This document shows positions 55,736 through 64,000 of a stretch of DNA of 64,000 nucleotides, one piece after another. Under the pieces are notes generated by a model that saw only the letters and a list, made by a program, of their open reading frames with translations, was not told the DNA's origin and did not search any database. The DNA is from Micractinium sp. NFX-FRZ. Taxonomy: Eukaryota; Chlorophyta; Trebouxiophyceae; Chlorellales; Chlorellaceae. The DNA lies in NCBI GenBank assembly GCA_029339195.1, contig JAPTJF010000103.1:62001-126000 (forward strand). The letters are read 5' to 3'. Within the stretch, counting starts at the first letter, position 1, and the number at the start of each line of letters is the position of its first letter. The translations under genes and the position numbers were made by a program.

Positions 55736-58700
55736 TTAGTCATCGAAGGTGGTCTTCTTGCCGCTGCCGCCGCCCGCGTCAATGCTCATGCGGGGACCGC
55801 GGCCGCCACGGCCGCCGCCGCGGCCGCCACCACGGCCGCCAAAGTCACCGCGGCCTGGAAGAAGGCAGGGCAGAGGCAAGTATGGGGCGCGTCAGTTGCG
55901 GGAAGCAGGGCAGTGACATGATGGCAAAGAGAGGAGATTCAGGCAGCGGTAAAGAGGAGGGTGTGAGGTGTGGTTGGGAGGGAGGTGTCGATTGCTGGGT
56001 AGGACCCAAAGGGTAACTGCGCCGACGGCGCTCCCCAGGGGAATGGAATCAGCATGCGGGCGGGCCGGGAGGCGGTCCCCACACGCCTTGGGCCCCGCCG
56101 TGCAGCCGTGGTGCGGAGACACACACGGTGACAGCGGGAGACGGCGGGGGGCCTGCAACCGGGCGCTGTCAGTCTCTGGCGTTCCCGGAGGGCTATGTGC
56201 CAACAGTTCCCCACAAAAGGAGGACGGCACCCCAGTCGGGGGGCAGGGTGTGCGGCGACACACACCCAAGCCCCGCCATTGTGCAGCGGCAGGCGGCTGT
56301 GCATTAGCAGGCGGCAGTGCGACAAGAGTGTGAAGCAGGCAGGTGCTGCTAGAGCAGGTGGAATGGGTGCAGGTGGGTGCACCCAGCGCATGGTGGTGCT
56401 CGGAACCAGTAGGTGAGAACTCACCACGGCCGCCACCGCGTCCGCCACGGCCGCCGCCAAAGTCGCTGCGCCCGCGGCCCCGGCCGCGGCCGCCAAAGTC
56501 GCCACGGCCGCCGCGGCCGCCGCCGCGGCCGCCGCCACGGCCGCCGCCGCCGGGGGTGCCCGGGTTGGGGTCCACCTTGATCCAGCCGCCCGCCACCTCG
56601 CTGCCGTCCAGCTCAACAGCCTTGTTCTGCAGAAGAGGAGAATGAGGAGGGAGAAGAGTGGTGAGCAGAGTCCAGCAGTAGAGTAGGGAGCGCAGTGAGC
56701 AAGCAGCAGAGCAAAGTGTGCGCGTTCCAAAGCCGTATAAAAAGCAGCGGCAGGGCAGCAAGGCGGGTGCACAGCGCGGCGGGCGGGTGGGGGAGCAAGC
56801 CTCAGTATTAAAAAGCTCGGTTTGTATATCCACACGTACGCATTCGGCGTTGGATTAAGGTTGTATCATCCTCAGCAGGCTCCCCAGCCACCGCCGCCCC
56901 GCGGGGCGCGCAAATGTGCAGGCAGGCAGCGCAAGAAGGCAGGCAGAATGCAGGATACAGCACAGCGTCGGTGGAGTCGGGCTCAGAAGCGAACAAATTC
57001 AACCACCCCTGCCGCCCTGCCCTTCATGCTATGAGCAGCAGGCCCACCTTGGCGTCAGTGGAGTCAAACTCGATGAAGCCAATGCCCTTGAGCTGGCCAG
57101 TCTCGCGGTCGGTGGGCAGGCGCACATTCACCACGGTGCCAGCGGCACCAAACGCCTCAGTCAGCTGGTTGCGCACCTCGTCCTCGCCTGAAGGGAAGGG
57201 GAAGAGGAGCAGGGGAGAAGAGAGGACGAGAGGAAGGTCAGAGACGTGGGGGGCAAGTGGAGCGCCAGGCACAGCTGGCAGGGCAGGGCGAGGCAGGCGG
57301 GCAGGCACAGCGGGCGGGGCAGGGCGAGGCAGGCCGGCACTGCTGGCTGCCTGGCGACTTGGGGCATGCGCGGCACACAAGTGATGTGGGCTGGCTGTCC
57401 TCACCCAGGGAAGAGTCGTATCCCTTGACAAAGATGGTGGTGCCCTCAGAGGCCGCAAACCGGTTCTCGCCAGGCGCGCCTGCAGCATAGCAAAGCAGAG
57501 CAGGCACAGCAGGGTCAGCGGGGAATGGTGAAAGCAAGGAGGGGGGTGGAGTGGAACTCTAGAGAGGTTTAAGGCTGGACATGGCCCGACATGAGCCAAG
57601 TTGCGTGAGCGCGAGAGAGAAAATGGAGGAGGGAGGGTGTGAGGTGTGAAAGAGGTGTCGATTGCTGGGTAGGACCCAAAGGGTAACTGCGCCGACGGCG
57701 CTCCCCAGGGGAATGGAATCAGCATGCGGGCGGGCCGGGAGGCGGTCCCCACACGCCTTGAGCCCCGCCGTGCAGCCGTGGTGCGGAGACACACACGGTG
57801 ATAGCGGGAGACGGCGGGGGGCCTGCAACCGGGCGCTGTCAGTCTCTGGCGTTCCCGGAGGGCTATGTGCCAACAGTTCCCCACAAAAGGAGGACGGCAC
57901 CCCAGTCGGGGGGCAGGGTGTGCGGCGACACACACCCAGGCCCCGCCATTGTGCAGCGAGGCGGCGGCGGCGGCAGTGCGACGGAGTGCAAGCACGAGAA
58001 TGGCAAGATGACGTTTCGGGAAGGCAGGCACGTGGAACATTGTGCTGTTTCAATCTCCCTTACTTCACCGTGCTCCCTCGCCTCCCAATACACCCACGCA
58101 GCTCTGCACCCCAGCACTCACGCTGCTCGCGCTCGGTGGTCGACTCAATGTACACCTCACGGTCCAGCAGGGAGGCGCCGTTGAGCTGGATGGCCTTGGC
58201 AGCGCCCTCCACGTCCTCAAACTGGATGTGGGCAAAGCCGCGGGCGCGGCCCGTGTCGCGGTCGTACGCCACGCGCACCTCGGCAATGGTGCCGCAGTCG
58301 GCAAAGAACTCGCGGATCGCGTCCTGCCAATGGGGGAGGGGGAGGGAGAGGGGGAGTGGAGGTGAGGGAGGGCAACGGGCGGGGGAAGGGAGAGGCGGCC
58401 AAACGGGTGCAGGGGGGTGTGGGGCACAAAGAGGCGGCGGGCACACGAGGGAGGAGAAGCGCTCGGGGGCCGGGGCGTCTGGCAGGGGAGCCAGATGGTT
58501 GGTGGCAGGAAACCACCGGGTCGGCCAGGTGTCATCATAGCGCGCACAGCAGGTCGTGGCAGCACAGAAGGCACGGCAAGAGACAGACGGCAGGCAGGGC
58601 AGGCGGCAGCGGCAGGAGCGGCAAGAGCTGGGCGGCGGCGTTGCTCGGGAGCCCGTGCGTCTGGCATGTGTGTGCCAGAAGAGCGGTGGCAGGAATGCAC

Positions 58701-61540
58701 CGGTGGGGCGTGGTGTCCTCATGGCAACGCCAGCCAGGCAAAAAAGCACGCAGGCATGCAGAAAGGCAGGCCAACAAAACGGCAGCGCCCACGTCTGTGC
58801 CACTGGAATGCCTCGTGAGTTTCACCTGCTCGACAGCCCAGGCCAGGCAGTCAGGCAGTCAGGCAGGCAGGCGAAGAGGCACACACCTCCTCGGCGGCCC
58901 ATGCCAGGTTCTTCATGAAAATGGTGCGGGAGCCATTGGCGGCAGACACGTCCACGGCAGAGCCGTCGGCGCCCTTCTGCTTCTTGGCAGCCGGCTTCTT
59001 CTCCTCCTCCTGCAGGGGGGTGGAGGAGGGGAGGGGAGGGAGGAAAGAGGGGGTGAGGGCGGGGTTGTTGAGGAGAGGGGAGGGGAGTGAGGTGCACAAC
59101 AGCGAGCAGGCGGGCAGCCCAGGGCAGGAGACGGGAGGGGGACGAGGGCAGGGCAGGTCGGTGTGCCAGGTGGATAGACAGAGGGAGCAGTCCAAGGAGC
59201 TGCTGCACCGTCTGTGCCTGCTCACCTCCTCCTCCTCCTCCTCGGAGCTCTCCTCCTCGCTGCTCTCGTCCTTCTTGCGCTTGCCGGCAGCCTTGGGCTT
59301 CTCTGCAGGGGGTGGATGGGAGAGCAGTTGAGGGGGGGAGTGATGGTGAGCAGCGGGTGAGGGAGTGGTGGCGCTAAAAGTAAAGCAGAGAGAAACAAGA
59401 TGCATGCAGCAGCGGGGGCAGAGCGGGCCGCTGTGTAGCAGTCATGCAATAAGCAAACACAGGCGGCGGGGCTGGAGTGCTCAGTTTATGGGTGGTGATA
59501 TTATGCTTGTCGTCATAGCTGTTGAACCTTGGTAGGGTTCGCATTCAGACGAACGAGACAACCCATCATCGCACACACGGCAGGGCAAGGCGCGGCAGGG
59601 GCGCAGAGGTGCACAAGGGGGCACGCAGCAAGCTGAACGCAAGCACAACAGTTAAGCCATGCAGTGAGGCAGAGGCAGAGAAAGAAGCAGAGGCAGAGCA
59701 GGGACGGAGCAGAGCAGCACAGAGCACAAGCAGAGGGAAGGGAAGCGGCACTCACCCTCCTCCTCCTCGCTCTCCTCGTCAGAGCTCTCCTCCTCCTCGG
59801 AAGACTCGGCCTTCTTGGCGGCGGGCTTCTCCTGCGGATGGCAAGGGGGCGGAGAAACAGGGCAGGTGAGCGGCTTGCGAGAGGGTAATGGTGGGGCAGA
59901 GGGCACGGCAGGGGAAGGGGCGCACAGCGGTGGTGCCAAACGCGTGCAGGAGCAGGACTCCTTGCATCGCGGGTAGGAGCAGGGCAGGGCCTGGCAGGCG
60001 CTAGGCCACAGCTCGAGGGGCAGCATGGGCAGGCAGGTGCGGTGGGCCTGGGGGGATGAAGCGGCCAAGTGGCGGTGCCTCCTCACCTCCTCGTCGCTCT
60101 CCTCGTCAGAGCTCTCCTCCTCGGAAGACTCGGCCTTCTTGGCGGCGGCCTGCTGGGGTGGGAGGTAAGAGAGTGTGAGGGGTGAATGGAGGCAGCGAGA
60201 GGCAAAGTGGAGCACGGGAGCGGTGACCAAGAGCCATCCCTGCCAGCCTCCTGCCTGCTCTCGAGCGGGCGAGGGAGAGGGCAGTAGCGGTGCAGCGCGG
60301 CAGGGTTCAGTGTGCAGGCGTGCATGATGCGTATGGGCAGGCGGGCGGGCCTGAGGCTCTGGGGGTGGCAGGCAAAGAGCGTGAGGAGCAGCAGGGCAGA
60401 GTGCGCTGGTGGGTGAGGTACCTTGGCAGCAGCCGGCTTTGCTGCCGGCTCATCGTCGTCCGAAGACTCCTCCTCCTCACTGCTGCTCTCCTCCTCCTCA
60501 CTGCTGCTCTCAGCCTTTTTCTTTGCTGCAGCCGCCGCCGGCTTCTCCTCCTCCTCGTCAGAGGACTCCTCCTCCTCACTGCTGCTCTCCTCCTCCTCAG
60601 AGCTAGATGCAGCCTGGCGGCACAAAAAGCAGAGGCGGGGCGGCGCATGAGGGGGCGGGCGGGGCCGAGCGCAGCGTGCCATGGGGGGGCGCGTGCACAG
60701 GGGCATGCAGGCGGGGCCAGCCAAGGGGCAAGAAGCGGGGAGCGGCATGGATGGGCATGATTGATGGGTGGGTGCGGGCCGAGAGGAGCGAAAAGGGCAG
60801 GGCAGAGACGGCGCTCGTGCACAGTGGGCGGGCCGAAAACGGGTGGGAGGAAGGGACTGTGCCTTACCTTCTTGGCGCCGTTGGTGGGCTTGGCCTCCTC
60901 CTCCTCCTCCTCGCTGCTCTCCTCCTCCTCGCTGCTGCTCTCGGCCTTCTTGGCGGCGGCCTTCTTGGCGGGGGCGGCCTTGGCGGCGGGCTTGGCAGGC
61001 TCCTGTGGGAAGAGTAAAGCATTGAGAGGACAAGGCAGGGTGAGCAAAGAGGTGGCGTGACGCAGGGGCGGTAGGCGGATGTGGCAAGCAGACCAAGGCA
61101 CATGCACAGGCATGGGGAAGAGGCGGGAGCAGCGGGCGGGGGGAGGCAGCTGCATGCACCGCTGCTACTGCCGCCGCCGCCATGCCGCCGATGGCAGCAG
61201 CACCAATTCAGTGGCGCACCTCATCGTCGCTGCTCTCCTCCTCGCTGCTCTCCTCCTCGCTGCTCTCCTGCAGGAAGCAAACGGCGGCGGCCAGGGGGGT
61301 CAACCGCAGAAGCGGGGCATGCCTTGCCATATGCATCGCCGCCCCACCGTGTAGTCCGAGGCTTGCAAACGCGCCCACTGACCATGTATCACCATCCCAG
61401 CACTCTCGGGGCCCGCGATGCAAAGAGCGCTGCAGCTGCCGACTCCCCCGCCCCTTGCGCAGCCTTGCCTGAGCCTTCGCAGCCTTCTTCAGCTGCTTCT
61501 TTGACGGCTCAGCCGCCTTGGCGGCCTTGGCTTTCGCCAT
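55736..61540 (-). CDS. NCL: nucleolin-like protein (acidic N-terminus, two RRMs, RGG tail)
   Basis: Thirteen exons (61540-61469, 61267-61220, 61002-60868, 60613-60422, 60149-60087, 59831-59756, 59302-59226, 59009-58887, 58323-58122, 57479-57405, 57187-57048, 56626-56425, 55854-55736) give 507 residues. Residues 1-24 are basic (MAKAKAAKAAEPSKK), then at least seven Ser/Glu/Asp runs alternate with Lys/Ala linkers to about residue 225. Each acidic run lies on its own exon or two. RRM1 (about 250-325) has TIFMKNLAW and RGFAHIQF; RRM2 (about 343-418) has TTIFVKGY and KGIGFIEF. The tail (about 420-495) is an RGG/GAR domain. Plant and algal nucleolins have this two-RRM layout. They chaperone pre-rRNA processing and rDNA chromatin in the nucleolus; acidic runs are casein-kinase-2 targets in the family. 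Introns 9 and 12 carry the near-identical 307-base element; intron 1 appears to use a GC donor. Confidence 0.95.
55982..56288 (-). repeat. nucleolin intron element, copy 1 (intron 12)
   Basis: A 307-base block lies in the middle of nucleolin intron 12 (55855-56424). It matches 57652-57958 at all but three positions. It is rich in self-complementary segments: GCGCCG-A-CGGCGC, ACCC-AA-AGGGT, CCCC-AGTC-GGGG and GGGTGTG with CACACCC eight bases apart. Weaker similarity extends about 25 bases on one side and 40 on the other. There are no terminal inverted repeats or target-site duplications that I can see. It could be an intron-encoded structured RNA or a recent duplication; see findings. Confidence 0.9.
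57652..57958 (-). repeat. nucleolin intron element, copy 2 (intron 9)
   Basis: This second copy is inside nucleolin intron 9 (57480-58121). It is co-linear with copy 1 from GAGGTGTCGATTGC to CATTGTGCAGCG. The differences are G to A, C to T and A to G (copy 1 to copy 2, plus strand), none of which breaks the main hairpins listed for copy 1. The same orientation relative to transcription is kept. Confidence 0.9.
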
Positions 61541-61737
61541 CTTGAGCTGTGTGTAGAGTGGGGGTGGCGGCGGGGTGCAGAGGGTTGTCGCAGTGGAGAG
61601 CGGGATAAGTACACCCTGTTCCAACTGCGTGTAAAGAGGGCGACGGCGGTCTGGCACGGGCACAAGAGGCCCCAGGGAATGCTCTGCCAGCCGCCAAAGC
61701 ATGCATGCATGCCCATGCAGTAGGTTCCGGTCATTGA

Positions 61738-61742
61738 TTACA
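61738..61742 (-). terminator. TGTAA polyadenylation motif, pseudouridine synthase gene
   Basis: Lies 149 bases past the stop and about 200 bases upstream of the nucleolin start codon. Confidence 0.65.
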
Positions 61743-61750
61743 GCCCAAAT

Positions 61751-61768
61751 ATATCGCATGTGCGATAT
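61751..61768. promoter_or_regulatory. 18-base inverted repeat upstream of nucleolin gene
   Basis: ATATCGCATGTGCGATAT has 8-base arms around TG. It sits about 211 bases upstream of the nucleolin ATG in a locally AT-richer patch and could be a dimeric transcription-factor site. Confidence 0.4.
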
Positions 61769-61890
61769 CAAAAGGAAATTAGCAGTGCAAGGCGGAACGC
61801 ACGGAGCACGCCAGTGGTTGCCGCCGCCGCCGCCGCCGCCGCCGCCTGGTGCCGCTGCTGCCGCCTGCTGCCTGTGCCGCTGTCCACCCC

Positions 61891-64000
61891 TCAGGCTGCC
61901 AGCCGCCTCTCGGGGTGTGCCCACTCCGGCAGCTCAGTAGAGAAGCTCCACGATCCCTCAGGGCAGCTGTAAGTACGGGCATGCAGCCACAGGGGCCGCA
62001 GGTCAAATGGATAATCCCTGCGGGCCGGGCAGGCGGGGCGACCCATCAGCGCGGTCATAGAGGTGGCGGGGCGGCGCGGAAGCAGCAAGCATGCAGTACA
62101 GCTCTCTTCGGGGATTTGCCGCATGTGCATGCCCCTTGCAACATGCACCCACAGCCCTCCTCACAGCGGTGTGTAGTAGGGGCAGTGTATGCAGAGCGTG
62201 TCGCGCAGCGCTGGCGCCACCTCAAACTCTGGCTGGCTGCGGAACGCGGCATGCTGAGCATAGGCATGCGCGTCTCCACCCTCCGGCTCTGCTGCTGTGC
62301 CTGCTGCACACGTTGCTGCTGCTCCATTGGTGAGAGCCGCAGCCGCCACCCCTGCAGCATCAGCATTGCCAGCTGCCTCCCGGGTACCCGCCGCTGCTGC
62401 TGCCGTACCCGCCGCTGCACCACCTGACACAGCGCCGCCCTCTGCCTCCAGCCGCTGCCGCTTGGTGCCGCCCTCGCCAGCTGCCGCAGCTGCTGCGCCA
62501 GCACCGGCGCCACCGCTGCCACCGCCCGCCGCTGCCGCCTCCCCGTCATCCCTCCAGTGCACGCCCAGCTGCTGCGCCATTGCACGGCTGGCCAGGGGTC
62601 CCTCAAAGGTACCGCCGTACTGCGTGTCGTTGGCTATAGGGTGCCCCAGGTACTGCAGGTGCACCCGGATTTGGTGGGTGCGCCCCGTGCGGGGCCTGCA
62701 GGATGTAGGAGGGGGGTGGGGCAGGGGTAGATAGAGCATGCGTGATGGGCAGGCGCGGAGAGAGCATCCGTGATGGGCATTAGGTGGACAGGAGGATGGA
62801 GCCTTCCTAATGATGCGCAAGGGGGTCGGAGATGAGGATGGGGAGGCCCGCGCCCCGCTGGGAAAGGAAGCCTGCAAGCAGGCTGGGTGCATCCTCCGAC
62901 AGACGGTGTGGGCCTGCCTCAGGCACACTGCCACCTGGGCCACCCGCCTGCCACCTGCCACCACCCTGCCCGTGCTCCCCCGCCTCACCGGCACTCCACA
63001 ACGCTGGTCTTCCCATCTTCTGCCACAGCCAGCAGACGGAACTCTGTGAGGGCAGGCTTGGGTGGCGCCCGGCTCGACTTGCGGGCTGCTGCCCCTGCTG
63101 CAGCCGCGACAGCAGCTGCTGCCTGGCGCTCAACTTTGGCCGCCTTGCGTGCTTTCTTCTGCTGCTTTCGCAGCCTGCGCTGCTCAGTCAAGTTGTCGCC
63201 GCCTGGCTGCCCCTGCTGCTCCACCTGCTCTGCCTGCCGTACCTCCGCAGCTGCCGCCGCCGCCGCCTGCCCCTGTTCTCGACCCGATTGCCCGTCCGCA
63301 TCCATTGCCGCTGCTTGCAGCTGGTCAGCCTCAGGCGCCGCTGCAGCTGCTGCCTCCATGGCCTGCCGCGCCTCCTCTGCCCCCTCCAACGCTGCCGCAT
63401 GGGGCACCGCAGATGCGTGGTTGGAATCTGGGTCCCAAGCTAGAGGCACATCCGCCACCACTGGGCCATCTGCAAGACCAGAAGGCATGGAGGCACGGCG
63501 GTTGAGAAGGTGGGCCATGCCTGGGATGCTGAGGTGGTGAGGAGGGGGCATCAAACAGCATCCCGTGCCCCGCACGCCGCAACACCTTGCGCACCAGGCT
63601 GGCCCGCGCCCCTCCTACACCACCCTTGGCTTGCTTGCCAGCCCGCCTCTTTTGCACCAACCCTCAGCGCGCGCTCGCCTCACGAGCTCGCCCCCCCAGC
63701 GGCAGCGCTCCCACCGAACCCATCCCTCTCCCCACAAACCCTGCACCCCTTACCGCACTGATCCTACCTGGGGTGTCGGGGAACCGCCCCAGCACTCGCG
63801 CCACATACACCTTCTCCACATCCCGGCTCTCAATCTTGCGGCACAGCCGCGCCGCCGCCTCGGTGCTGCGCGCAAACAGCAGCAGGCCCGAGACTGGCTT
63901 GTCCAGCCTGCAGGCCCGCCCACATGATGGGGCACATGGCAGGCGCGAGACGGAGCACGTGAGGGGGAGGACGGGGAGGCAGTGCGGGGCGGCAGGCAGC
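61891..64000 (-). CDS. RluA-family RNA pseudouridine synthase, 5' partial
   Basis: The visible exons are 63907-63768, 63469-62989, 62695-62165 and 62017-61891; the start lies beyond the window. The second segment of the catalytic domain begins with [14 protein letters not shown], whose Asp is the catalytic residue of this family. Then come [51 protein letters not shown] and [14 protein letters not shown], ending with the PEWA motif. That order matches plant RNA pseudouridine synthase 7 and the pseudouridine domain of fungal Rib2/Pus9, which modify tRNA. The target here is inferred. Two long Ala/Gln-rich insertions (63469-63000 and about 62560-62240) interrupt the conserved blocks and contain [16 protein letters not shown] basic helices. 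They are probably disordered loops. Polyadenylation motif TGTAA (minus) at 61738-61742. Confidence 0.9.

Larger units (their letters stand above)
61541..61890 (-). promoter_or_regulatory. pseudouridine synthase 3' UTR and nucleolin promoter
   Basis: A 350-base spacer with the TGTAA motif, the 18-base inverted repeat and a (GCC)n tract near its right end. Confidence 0.55.

Noticed and set aside
55740..61540. Three RRM domains in the nucleolin-like protein
   Set aside because: Only two RNP1 motifs (RGFAHIQF and KGIGFIEF) are found; the remaining exons are acidic runs or RGG repeats.

Overview
The window is nuclear DNA from a GC-rich, intron-dense chlorophyte green alga. A member of the Trebouxiophyceae such as a Chlorella relative is my inference, not something I can prove here. 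The evidence is about 118 short introns across 14 genes, plant-type proteins (AP2-like domain, SnRK2-like kinase, a protein with a plastid-type leader), homopolymeric Gln/Ala tracts, and TGTAA polyadenylation motifs at a sensible distance downstream of most stop codons. There is no operon structure of the bacterial kind, no ribosome-binding sites, and no rRNA, tRNA, CRISPR or insertion sequence that I can support.

Layout. 1-2591 (+): 3' part of an AP2-like protein. 3448-6363 (-): alpha/beta-hydrolase-fold protein whose nucleophile position is Gly. 6734-15169 (+): Crooked-neck/Clf1 splicing factor, 20 exons. 16426-24480 (-): large GTPase resembling dynamin/SLIP-GC proteins, 22 exons. 24756-26325 (-): probable plastid membrane protein. 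26726-32620 (+): CCT gamma chaperonin subunit. 33425-35054 (+): universal stress protein. 35468-37688 (-): C9orf78/Tls1 (Hep59) family protein. 38199-42128 (+): SnRK2-like kinase. 43797-48498 (-): bacterial-type (type II) citrate synthase, followed after 10 bases by a second ORF (43373-43786) with a C-terminal membrane segment. 49303-51672 (-): SET-domain protein. 52183-54788 (+): proteasome subunit alpha-7. 55736-61540 (-): nucleolin-like protein. 61891 to the window end (-): RluA-family RNA pseudouridine synthase, 5' end missing.

Together these are mostly housekeeping functions: pre-mRNA splicing (Crn, Hep59), protein folding and turnover (CCT, proteasome), ribosome biogenesis (nucleolin, with a pseudouridine synthase immediately upstream), central carbon metabolism (citrate synthase) and stress signalling (SnRK2, USP). 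Nothing shows that they act as one system.

The most unusual signals lie in the non-coding DNA. (1) Two introns of the nucleolin gene carry copies of a 307-base, hairpin-rich element that differ at only three positions, although the flanking intron is diverged. (2) In at least seven genes, introns contain decayed tandem copies of the neighbouring exon end or start including the splice site, up to four copies in a row. (3) A perfect palindrome combines the polyadenylation signals of two convergent genes. (4) The citrate synthase gene may be dicistronic. (5) Four introns appear to use GC donors.
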